This document shows positions 10,156-20,600 of a DNA stretch of 64,000 nucleotides, piece after piece; position 1 is the first letter of the stretch; each line of letters begins with the position of its first letter. The translations under genes and the position numbers were made by a program. Under the pieces are notes generated by a model. That model saw only the letters and a program-made list of their open reading frames with translations, searched no databases and was not told where the DNA came from. The stretch spans positions 1 through 64,000 of the forward strand of contig RPFO01000068.1 in the NCBI GenBank assembly GCA_009746045.1. The letters run 5' to 3'. The stretch is from Mesostigma viride. Lineage: Eukaryota; Streptophyta; Mesostigmatophyceae; Mesostigmatales; Mesostigmataceae.

Positions 10156-13100
10156 ATGTCGTCTGAACCGAGTCGTGTCGTCACAGTCGAACCTTCTAGA
10201 AAGCACCGTGGGAGTATAAAGGACGTTGACATTCCGTGGCTGGCTCTACTCCACCCACCACCCGAGGCCACCCATGAGACCATGAACAAGGTCGTCACGC
10301 AATGGCGCTACAAGAAGGCTCCCACAAAAGAGGCTGGGGTGTCTCTCGGCCATCGCTTCATTTGCGCGCGTGGCATCAACACGAAGGACGCCAACGAGTA
10401 CGCGCATTATGGCAACCTCGCAGACTTTTCGCGGATCTATGCGGAGTGTGCTGCTCATCCCGTTCGCCGCACGCTCGACGAAGTCATACAACCCGACGAC
10501 CCGTCGTGGGCGTACGTCGACATTGACGACAAGGTCGACCCAGATGACGAGCGTCTGGCGAACATCGATTACCCGGGACACTTTCGCCGTGTTCACGACG
10601 AGTACTGCCGCGTCGTCCTGAACATCGCAACCAAGGACTTTCGCTACGAGGTCAGCACGGCGTCTCGCATGAAGAAGGATTTGTTCAAGTCGTCTTTCCA
10701 CATCGTCGTGCGCGGTCTCGTTCTTGCCGACCTGGACGCGAGAGTGTTTTGGTACAGCGGCCTCACCGATTTCATCAAGCGCGCTTCTTTCGACCTGTCA
10801 TCTCCCGTTCACGAGGACGCGCACGAGCTGCTGAAGTTCAAAGTGAACGGTCAAGAGCAATTCGACGAGATCTGCCGCCACCCAGCTGACTATTTCGGTG
10901 AAATGGACACGGTGATAGACGAAGCAGTCTACAGGAGAGACAGTCTTTTCCGATGCGTCGGGATGCACAAATTCGGGGACACTGACCCTCTGGGAATTCT
11001 GCGCACATGTGAAGGCTCGTCTAGTGACTTCCTCGACCATCTCATCAACATCTACTCGCCGGACGACGTCTCGGGCGGGGTATTGGTGAGTGCGCCCCCG
11101 GACTGGGCGGCATCGTTGAAGAGGAGAGGGGTTCGCGGACGTCGCGAGTGCACGGTGAAGGCGGCGGGCAAGGACATTGACGTTTCTGCATCTCTCGCGG
11201 CGATGGAGAAGGTGGCTCCGGAGTGTGACTATCTCGAGTGCGGCTACATTGAGTTGTCTCCAGACGTCAAGCTCGTGAGGGTGAAGTACCAGCAATGCGA
11301 CGATCACATCTGCCTCATATGCAACAAGGTGCACGAGAAGAACGGCCCATTCACGCTCCAATACCCGTCAGGACAAGTTTTTTATGACTGCTACAGGAAA
11401 TCGCCAGACGCTCGCAAGATCGAGATCGCACCTCCCGTGATGCAGCAACCGGGATCTGACCAAGTGCCGTTCACTCACACGTATTCGTCCGAAAAAATCA
11501 AGCCATTCAGCTGGGATGCGCTATTTGGGGGACCGCATAAGAGCACCTTCCTCGTCCAGTCCAACTGCGGGACAGGTAAATCTGAGAGGATTCGTGAACT
11601 CGTCAACGAGGCGGTGAGGAGGGATCCAGGTATTCGCGTGTGCTGCATCGTTGCCAACATCAGCCTGTCCAAGGAGGAGGATCGCAACTACAAGTCTCTG
11701 GGCGAGGGGGAGGACGATTGCATGGGAGGACAACGCGTTCCATATCTTGTCCAGTGACCCGAATTTCCGTCACTACCTCAGCGGTCCGAAGGGGATGATG
11801 TCTGATGACAGGGTGCTGGTCGTTCTTAACAGCATCTTGCGCGTCACAGACCAACCGTTCGATCTCCTCATCCTAGACGAAATATATAACACCCTCACCG
11901 CGATTTCGCAGCCACGTGAAATACAAGCGCGAGGTGTTGAGGAAGTTCATCAGGCTCATTGAGACGTCCAAGGTCGTGATTGCGCTAGACGCTACCGTTA
12001 CTCGAAAGGTATACGAGTTCATAGCGGCCTATCGCGCGGCGGATACTATGGAGGTGGATTGCAACACCTTCCGGCGCCCTACCAACAGGACTCTGCGATG
12101 GGTGGACGTGACATCAGAAAAGAACTGGCGAAAGGTCTGCGTGGACCGCTTTGTCGCTGAGTGTGAGAGGAGGATAGAGGCCGGAGAGAGGATTTTCTGC
12201 CCAATGTCTGGCAAAAAAGAGGCCGCCATGGCGTATGAGGCACTCAAACCCTTCATCGACAAGCGCAAGAACGGGCGTCTCTACACTAGTCTGACGAGCA
12301 AGGAGGATCTGGAGGTTGGCGCGAATGCTGCGTGGGCTGACTTGGACTTTTTGATCTTCAGCCCCACGATCACGGTTGGAGTCAGCTACACGGAGCACAC
12401 GTTCGACAGCATGGTGGGACTCTTCATCAACGGGGACACTACGCGAGCTACACGACAACCCTCCAGCAAATTTTCAGGGTGCGCCACTTAGTCAAGGGAG
12501 AGATGGTCATCTTCTATCGAGACACGACTTCGCTTCTTGACAGGCCTCCAACGGACTACGGTACGATCGTCGAGAACATGATCGCGGGGGACACTGCGCT
12601 CATCCAGCTGCTGTTCGACAACGCCGACGTAGTCTGCGACTGGAGCGCGGACAAGTCGCGTATCTATGACAGAAATTGCCCCAAGTTCCGTCTCTTCTGC
12701 CGGAACCAGCAAGATCTCGCGGTGTCGAGGTCCCACTACAAGGGAAATCTCATCAAGATACTGACGGAGGACTACGGCGTGGAGGTGTCGGCAGTGGAGG
12801 AGTTGGGGGACATCGACGCCCCTCCGCTTCCGGTACTAGAAGATCCAGACAAGGACAGGGAGGTGGTGCTTCTGAGCGAGGAGGAGTACAAGGATCTAGA
12901 GGGGAGAATCGGCGGCACGGTTCCACTTTCACCGTACGAAATGCGTCTGAAGGCGGTGTACGAACTGGTTCACCGGTTGTACATGATTCCGTATGATCTC
13001 ATCGACGACGAGCTCCCTCAAATTCTGGACAAGGAGATGGGGAGGAAGGCGTACGCTGGCATTCGGCAATATTCGAAGTTGACGGGACTAGGAACCAAGG

Positions 13101-13639
13101 AGCATTTCAGAGACAATCTGTTGATTCTGCAGAAGTCAGAGTCCTTGTTTGATTTGAAGGCGTATTCTCGTTTTGGACTAGCACAGTCTCTGGCCATTAC
13201 GCTCAAGCTACTAGAAGGGACGCCTATCATCGACTTCATCACGACGGCTGATCCGTCCAATCTCACAATGAAGTTGACGCGCGACGAGACGATTGCACTA
13301 GGGAATAAAATTGATAGCGAAATTGCCGACAAGGCCTGGTTCATGCGCTCAACATTTGGATACCAACGGCGAGCAGGCGAGGCTGGTAGTTTGTCTTTTG
13401 CACAGTGTAGCGGGCTCGTCAACAGGTTGTTAAGCCCGACTCTGGGAATTTCTGCCAAAGGGGCGAAGGGCAACAGCCGTGGCGGTGGTTACTTGGAAAT
13501 TTCGAAGGCGGACATGCACGCGTTTCTTGATAGGTATAAACCCTCGTGGTGGGGCGATGAGAAGGATTATTCGATCACGTCGTTGTCTGGCCTGTCGATG
13601 GATGAAATCGCTCCTTTCCTGCAGGGAGCGGATAAGTAA
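10156..13639 (+). pseudogene. PLV primase-helicase (AEP primase fused to UL9/OBP-like helicase), three frameshifts
   Basis: Four frames joined near 11715, 11905 and 12470 make one gene of about 1,160 codons. The first 530 codons hold an archaeo-eukaryotic primase: catalytic acidic motif YVDIDDK (about residue 119), KSSFHIVV, and RRDSLFRCVGMHKFG. A Cys-rich patch (CDDHICLICNKVH) may bind zinc. A helicase follows: P-loop SNCGTGKSE (about residue 470), DEIY-type Walker B in LLILDEIYN, ALDATVT, and a motif VI region LQQIFRVRH. This layout is known from algal PLVs and giant-virus relatives, with the helicase resembling herpesvirus-type origin-binding proteins. It would prime and unwind viral DNA. 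The ATG follows AATATACTATC. AATAAA overlaps the end. All breaks are indels. Confidence 0.75.
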
Positions 13640-13785
13640 TAAATATTTTTAATGGAACGCGTTTCTGCCATGCATGTAGTCATCGTTGCCAGCGACAACT
13701 GCTTCCCATGCAAATCGGAGGCCCATCCGGTTCGGGTCACACCCCGCCGCGCGGCCCTCGCCGGCTCCCTCACCCTGCGAGGACA

Positions 13786-14269
13786 TGGCGAAAAATTGGG
13801 CGGTCTTTTCTTAAGAGTAAGTACGTGCAATTTTTCGCCACATCCAACAACCCACGCCACCTCAGCGCCGGCCAGTGGGGGAAGGTGGCGAAAAATTGGG
13901 CGTTCTTTTCTTAAGAGTAAGTACGTGCAATTTTTCGCCATCACTCTCACACCTTGACAAACACCTCCTATGACCCGCGCCAAGGGGTGGCAGGGTGGCG
14001 AAAAATTGGGCGTTCTTTATATAAGAGTAAGTACGTGCAATTTTTCGCCATCACTCTCACACCTTGACAAACACCTCCTATACCCGCGCCAAGGGGTGGC
14101 AGGGTGGCGAAAAATTGGGCGTTCTTTATATAAGAGTAAGTACGTGCAATTTTTCGCCATCACTCTCACACCTTGACAAACACCTCCTATGACCCGCGCC
14201 AAGGGGTGGCAGGGTGGCGAAAAATTGGGCGTTCTTTATATAAGAGTAAGTACGTGCAATTTTTCGCCA
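13786..14269. repeat. Five tandem 55-bp hairpin units, period 100-110 bp
   Basis: Each unit is a perfect 13-bp inverted repeat, TGGCGAAAAATTG and its complement, separated by 29 bases. Left arms start at 13786, 13886, 13996, 14105 and 14215. Copies 3-5 have TATATAAGAG in the spacer, while copies 1-2 have TTCTTAAGAG; all end GTAAGTACGTG. Units are separated by nearly identical linkers in copies 3-5. The array lies just past the last viral gene and may be viral terminal-repeat DNA, a replication-related iteron array, or a host satellite at the junction. Confidence 0.85.
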
Positions 14270-14578
14270 TCCTTGTCACACCCCCAACACACCATCACAA
14301 CTGCCGGGGTGGTGACAGATGCCAGCCTAAATCTCACAACCTGGTGAGCAGTGGTGGCAGGGGCACTTATGTTTTTGCAAGTGGTTTAGGGTTTTAGGGT
14401 TTAGGGCTTAGGGTGAGACCCATCCTAGGCCGCGGTCACTATAGGGTCACTATAGGGGTGGCAGATGCCAGCATAAGGGTGGTGCACTTCTCCTAGTCGC
14501 GATGACGGAATGATGACGGAATGATGATGGAAGCTACTTAATTAATTAATTAATTAATTAATTAGGATCCTTGCGCTT
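14270..14578. repeat. Junction region with degenerate telomere-like run and (TTAA)n
   Basis: No gene is visible. At 14383-14412 there are four to five imperfect TTTAGGG/TTTTAGGG units, like plant and green-algal telomere repeats. A CACTATAGGG motif is repeated at about 14436-14456. A (TTAA)n tract at 14537-14563 resembles the 3' tail of the LINE that follows and may be the tail of a second insertion. The last 14 bases continue the Penelope-like reading frame interrupted by that LINE. Confidence 0.6.
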
Positions 14579-14589
14579 ATCATAGACAG

Positions 14590-16338
14590 TTGGACCTGAC
14601 CAGCTCCCAGCCCCGGTGATTAAGCTGACGGCGCTCACGGGGTTCCTGCTTGACGTCTGCAACCGGATCCTGCTTGCCGACGCGCCGCCGATTCCTGAGT
14701 GGCAGCACAGCTACCGTATTATGCTGTACAAAAACAAAGGTTCCCCTGACGACCCCGCCAACTACAGAGGAGTGTGCATCCAGAGCGCCGCACTCAAGTT
14801 GTTCATGCGCATGATCCTCAACCGCCTTCGTTCTGCTCTCGACTGTCACCTTGGGGAAAGTCAAATGGGCTTCCGTCCTGGGCGCAACACCGTCATGGCC
14901 ATCTTCGTCGCGCGTCGCCTCTTCGAGGAAATCGCTCTCCTGCAACCTGGTGAGTTTCCCGCCATCCTGATCTTCGTCGACTTCATCAAGGCTTTTGATT
15001 CTGTCCTCTGGGACGCTCTGTGGGCTGTACTTCAGTGCTCGCGCTCGCGTCCCCACTCCCCTGATTACCGTCATCCGCACGCTGTATGAGGAGTCGACCA
15101 CGTACTTCGGTGCGCACTCAACACGGCATTACCCCGCCATGCCCACTGCAGACCGGCGTCTGGCAGGGTTGCGTCCTGTCGCCGTACCTGTTTATTATTG
15201 TAGTGGATTATGTTATGCGCCAGGCACGTGCTCGCTTTGTTAGCATTGCAGGCCGTGCCCCTGGCCTAGCGATCGCGAACGAGCTTGGGGAAGGGGGGCC
15301 GACTAACAAGCAGAATTTACTAGCTGACGTACCTAGTTTATGCCGACGACATCACGCTCATCGAGAAGCCGGAGTCTGCCCAACTTTGGCTGGACTGCCT
15401 GGCGCTCGAGGCTCGGGCGGTTGGTCTAGAAATCAGCCCCAAAACGGAGGCCCTGGCCCTCGGCATGGCAGGGCCCCCACCCACACTCCGCCTCTTAGAC
15501 GATGCCGAGGTCAACTACCCTCCTTCAGGCCGCTTCAAGCTGCTCGGCAGTTGGCTTCCCGACTGCGAGGACGACATGACGACACGGACCGGCATGGCGT
15601 GGGCGCACCTCCATGACCACCGCCGCTGGTGGAGCAACCCCGCCCTACCCCGGATCGTCAAGCGTGACCTCTTCAAGGTCGTCATTCTGACGATCCTGAC
15701 CTACGGCGCCGAGACGTGGACTGTCACTGACGCAGGAGCTGGAGCAACGACTCGACGGCGCCGTCACCAAGATGCTGCGCAAGGCCCTTAACATCCCCTT
15801 TGGTTTGCACATTAGTAATGAGGATTTGTACGCTGATTTGCCCTATGTTTCCCACATTATTAGGCACAGGCGCCTGGGCCTAGCCGGGCACCTGGCCCGC
15901 ACAGATCAGGTAGATACCTCAGATAGACTAGCTGGCACCAAGCCCGCCCAGCCTGGGCGATATGTCCTAACCTGGCGTGCCCCCGGCCGCGCGCGGCAGG
16001 GCCGCCACCCGTGGACATTTCGTGATAGACTCGGCATGGACATGTGCTACACTAGACGTGACGGGCTCACCCCCGGGCAGCCTCCTGGTTTGTCTGTAAT
16101 ATGGAGGCAGATGGTGCGCAAGGATAGATGGCAAGTAGTGATGAAGGAGACCACCCCCAAGCCTGTGGGGGCTCCGCGTGTGACCAAGTATGGCATTCAT
16201 AGCGATTCGGGCCGCGGTGCCCACACCCCTGTAACTAGGACCTAGATAGCTTATACCATCCATTCCATCCCATGTTCCCCTCCCACTGAGGACTTATGCT
16301 CACGTGACGCAGTCACGTGTCTATTAATTAATTAATTA
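14590..16338 (+). mobile_element. 5'-truncated LINE with reverse transcriptase remnant and 11-bp target duplication
   Basis: The insertion is flanked by ATCATAGACAG at 14579-14589 and 16339-16349 and ends in a (TTAA)n tail, as non-LTR elements do. Plus-strand frames (14616-16245) give a broken reverse transcriptase: NYRGVCI, SQMGFRPGRNT, the motif A IFVDFIKAFDSV, motif B GVWQGCVLSPY and the catalytic YADD near 15336. A C-terminal segment carries RRLGLAGHLARTD. At least three frame changes plus a short foreign-looking stretch near 15290-15335 show that it is dead. It lacks the 5' endonuclease part, consistent with incomplete reverse transcription. Confidence 0.8.
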
Positions 16339-16349
16339 ATCATAGACAG

Positions 16350-16600
16350 CCGTACGCCAGCCCTTCTTGTTATGGGTAATGTTAAATCGAGGTAATTGCA
16401 ATTAGTATCCTCTGTGAGGGACGCTTGCGGGTAGATGCCAGGCAGACCAGCGGTGATATACAAATGGGTTGCGAAATCAGGGTTGTCTAAAGCAATGACA
16501 TCATCAATGTATCGACATGTGTGGACCACTATGCCTGGACGCATGGCGATCCATCGACGTGGAAGGACTAGGGTAGTTTCTGATGTGGAAGGACTAGGGT
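16350..16600 (-). mobile_element. Penelope-like reverse transcriptase fragment, split by the LINE
   Basis: Minus-strand translation gives TCRYIDDVIALDNPDF, then IYPQASLTEDTNCNYLDLTL and GVRLS. This matches the palm motif C (Y-I/V-DD) and the following leader of Penelope-like elements. Across the LINE, the other flank (14565-14578) continues with YDKRKD, the conserved next motif, after a one-base shift. The fragment is therefore older than the LINE. A related stretch of about 50 bp recurs near 34650-34700 (RWIAMRP). Confidence 0.6.
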
Positions 16601-17626
16601 AGTTGTCTGAGAGGAAAGACGCGAAGGCCGCGTGGCTATGTCTAGGTAGACCTGCATGGAGGGAGACAGAGGGTAACAAGAAAGGTTGATAGGGAAAACA
16701 CACATACACACACACACACACCACCACCACGACCAACACAAACAACCAAAACTAAGAAGGAAAGAGGGAACGCATACACACATACACGACGGGGCTAAAA
16801 GAATAAGTAAGGAGTATACATTACAAAGGGAAAAAGAAAAAAGGGAAAGAAAAAAGAAAAGAAAATGTAAAATGTAATAATACGAACAATGATAAATAAA
16901 ACAAAGTAAAGAGTAATAATAAGAACAAAAACAAAAATGGAATAAAGGAAGGTCATTGCTGGGATGTGGCGAGGCACAGGCGATGTTGGAGTATGGGTCA
17001 GGAGTTCGATTTTTCAGCGCCCATGGTGCCCGGCCGGGGGTCTCCTATCCAACAGGGTCTAAAGCCTCATTGCTCAGCTCACTCCGTACGTGTTGGCATT
17101 TGATCCTTGCGCATCAGCGCCTACCTCTTGACCGCACCTACGCACCTTTATAGCGTCTGCTTTGCATGTGTCAACCTACTTCTTGCTGTCTTGCACCCAC
17201 ACAGTTGGGCCTGCACCATGACACAGAGAAAATCTTCTATGGCAGGCCTGCCCGCTTGTAGCAGCATAAGAGAAGCTAATTCAGCCTAATCAAGGGTGGC
17301 CTCCCTCCTCATTCCTTTATTGGTCCCCCCTGACTGACTACATGATTATTAAATAATTCATCTAGTTCATATATTTCTGTCACTTGCGCTACATCATTTC
17401 ATGCCCTTCACAGACCCTGCATCAAAGCACTTTTTCTGGGATGACTGCTCCATGCCCCTACCAATCCTGCGCCTAGAGTCTTATTATTGACAGCAAATTT
17501 CAAGCAGCTGCCTGCTACTGCCAAACAGTTAGAAAGCCACGCGCTGCAGCAAAGCGTCGAATGCAGCGTGGAACCACAGTACTATGGCGCTACATGAATC
17601 CAGCACCATTGATTGTCTAACTGATT
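16601..17626. other. Intergenic, no gene seen
   Basis: Contains a (CA)n-rich patch at 16696-16730 and an A-rich, low-GC stretch at 16800-16945. I see no exon with splice signals and no RNA gene. It lies downstream of the 3' end of the acyltransferase gene and may include its 3' untranslated region. Confidence 0.5.
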
Positions 17627-20600
17627 CTATAGCGAGGTCGCTACATCATGGCCAGCATATTCGGCGTCCTCCCGTTGCATCAGCATCTTGTCATGCGCCG
17701 AGTAGAGCGGCAGCGGCCAGAGCAGCCGGCTGGTCCCAAGCACCTGAGGAGACAGCGCAGCATGGGCGAAGCATGGGAATGGGGACAGCGCCCATAGTAA
17801 TATAGGGTCCATGAATGGGAGATCCGATAAACCAAACATCAGCGCCCATCAGGAGGCAAGAGACTGCAAGCGTGCCTTGCTGACCTCTAAATATGTTCAA
17901 GGAGGCCGATGCAAATACCCAGTCATGCAGGCACGGCCGGGCTGTGCCATGAGTGCCCAACTCACCCCACTCTAAACTGTCCATCCCACAACCATTCCAT
18001 ACAGACTGTGGTCCACAAAACAGAGCCCTTGCCTGGCCATTCACTGATTTAACAACATGCCTGCGTTGGGGGGATCGCATGGCACAAACTACATCTGCAT
18101 GGGTCCCTTGCCTCCCTGATCTAGACACAACCAGGGTGTGCCCACGTGCGCACATACCTACTGTCACCACACAACCCACGCGCCACGCATTGAAGTGACC
18201 GCATAGTTCCCAAAGAAACTGCTACCCATGGCCCACCACGCTGCCACACATGCGGCCCACCCTGCCGAAACACTCGGTGCTTGCCGTACCCGCTCCCCGT
18301 TCCGGAGCACGACGGCTTGCCACAACACCGCGTCTGCGTACGTGCGCGTGCTGTACCCCGACGCACAACCAGAGCGTGCCCATGTGCGCCTACTGGCTCC
18401 CATAACCTACTTGCATCCCCACCATGGCCCTTCTCTCTCCCTCGGTCGCCATCCACCGCGCCGCAACACTGCACTGGGTGCTCTATAAAACACCTGCTCC
18501 CACCTCGATCCTCGCAGTCTGAGCCGTACCTGCTCCACATTCTTGCGCCGCCCCAGGTCGCGTCGGCATCTACGTTCATGCACATATCCACGCCATTCCC
18601 ACGTTTGCGCCCACATTCGCCGTACCTGCTCCACGTTTTTGAGCAGCCCCTGGTCGTACTTCCAGGGTACCGATGGATCGTACTTCTTTTCGCACATCTG
18701 GGGACACGCGTGAGCGGGTGGGGACAAACGCGCCAGGTGGCAAGCACAAAAGTCCGGGATGGAAATGAGAACGAAATTCAGTCTATGCCGCAACTTTATT
18801 TTGCCAATGTAGGCGGACGCCAGGGGTGGCGGGTGGCAAGGGGAGGGATGTCGGGTGGGCCAAGGGGTTGCAACGTTGTTTTCAATGGGGATTGTTTGAG
18901 GGTGGGTCAAGCGATGGCCATACAGGAAACGAGAGAAAGAAAGAAAGGGTGCGATGGAAAAGAGGGTGGGCGGGGTGGGGGGGCTGACAACCCGGTGACC
19001 TGGGGTGGGGATAGACAGTCAAAGAAGGTCAGGTGTGCAGCACAAACGTAACCCATCCTGGGCAAACCTGGCCCTGCCTCTGTCGTGCTGGCAACCACAT
19101 AGTCTCAAAGACGGCAAGATTACCATGTTTGTTGCCAAACCACGGCAGACATATACACGTCGGCCGTTCGCCGCAGCGTTGCCCCTGACATACAACAAAA
19201 TTGATGATAATAGTGAAACGTAATGTCACATAAAGTGGTGTTGTCGCTATACATGATACTCTTTGCCTTGGTCACATAGCGGCTACGTCATAGTGATGTT
19301 GCCGCATGGCCCCCGCCATCACCTGCTCACACAGGTGGTTCTACCCACAGATGGCATACCCACCTGGATGGCTGCGTTGCCCCTCATCATCCATCCAGCA
19401 TCCGGCATTCGTCCGCTGCGCACCCACCACTTAATCAACCCTCTGTGAAATATTCACTCCGCAGGCCATCCTGTTCATGAACACAACGCCACCATTGCGC
19501 GTGCCCCATGCACAGCTGCCCGTGTGGATATCACCCCCCCTCTGGTTAGGGTATAGGGTCAAGGCTCACTCCACGCGGCACTGCCCACCTCGATGGTCGT
19601 CTTGTTCTTGAACACGAGCGAGCCGTGCATGACAAGAAAGCCCAGCAGTGAGAAGGAGAAGGCGATGTTCATGACTGGGGGGGGGGGGGGCAGGGGCGTG
19701 AGGTGTGAAAGGGCGGGCACACAACAGTCAAGAGGAAACTTAGCACAGACAAGGCCATGTTCATGGTAGGGGGTGGGGGGTGGGAGGGGAGAAAATGGGG
19801 GGTGGGCACACAGCAATAGGGAGCGAAATAACCAATGAAATGGCCATGTTGATGACTGGGGGTGGGGGTGCGAGAGAAGAATGTGGGGGTTGGGGGGAGG
19901 CAGTGGGCACACAGCAGTAGGGAGGGTAAGGGCAGAAGGCCACCAGATAATGACCAGGGGGGTGAGGCTGAGGGGTTTGTAGGCGCTGGCAGTCCACAGG
20001 GACGCGGGCGGTAAAGGCAGAAGAGCACAGCGGCCCATGCGTGTACTGAGCAAGCTACTGCTTTGCAAGGGTGGGAACGCCCAAGTTCATCATGGGGGCG
20101 TGGGCGTGGGTGTGGGTCGGGGTCGGGGCTGGGGTCGGGGTTGGGGTTGGGGTAGGGGTGGGCTCCGGGGGGGAAGGGGGTAGGGGTGGGTGGCGGTCGC
20201 CTGACACTGCTCTGGGGCCAGCTCCCAGGGCTCCGGATGCCAGACCGTGACTGCCAGTGCAAGACCGACCCAACCTCCTGCGCCCGGGCCCATGACTCAA
20301 CACTGGAGGTATCCATTCAACACCGGGACGATTCTATCGCTTCGCTTCGCAAGGCCAAGCGATACGGCCGCCCGGGTCCCTGACGGCGACAGCATGCGTG
20401 CACCCAAGCGATGCATGACAAGGATGCCACCTCGGGGTTGGGTACTTAGCACAGGTTGGGTACTTGGCAACGCTGACAAAGACATCGAGACTACAAGGCA
20501 GATTGATGGGCACCAAAGCACGCAACGACATGAAGGGAGTGCTGTAGGCGGGCACGCGCCAGAGCTGACTAATCACGGACACCACATCCACCGCTTGCGT

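Larger units (their letters stand above)
1..13650. mobile_element. Endogenous polinton-like virus (PLV), right-hand part, decayed
   Basis: The block holds the hallmark PLV set: double jelly-roll type major capsid protein, penton-like minor capsid protein, FtsK/HerA-type packaging ATPase, tyrosine recombinase and a primase-helicase. Genes are packed with gaps of about 2-30 bases in most places, quite unlike the intron-rich host genes to the right. Structural genes lie on the minus strand and most replication/packaging genes on the plus strand. The left end is outside the window and no terminal inverted repeat could be paired. The right end is set by the last stop codon, an AATAAA and the start of a tandem hairpin array. 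Five of the eleven genes carry single-base frame breaks, so the copy is probably non-functional. Family assignment rests on recognised protein motifs, not on a database search. Confidence 0.8.

Noticed and set aside
13651-13957. Plus-strand frame of 101 codons after the viral helicase
   Set aside because: It translates through the hairpin repeat units; its apparent conservation comes from the tandem repeat.
18281-19051. 256-codon plus-strand frame
   Set aside because: Antisense to acyltransferase exon 4 and its echoes; low-complexity composition and no recognisable domain.
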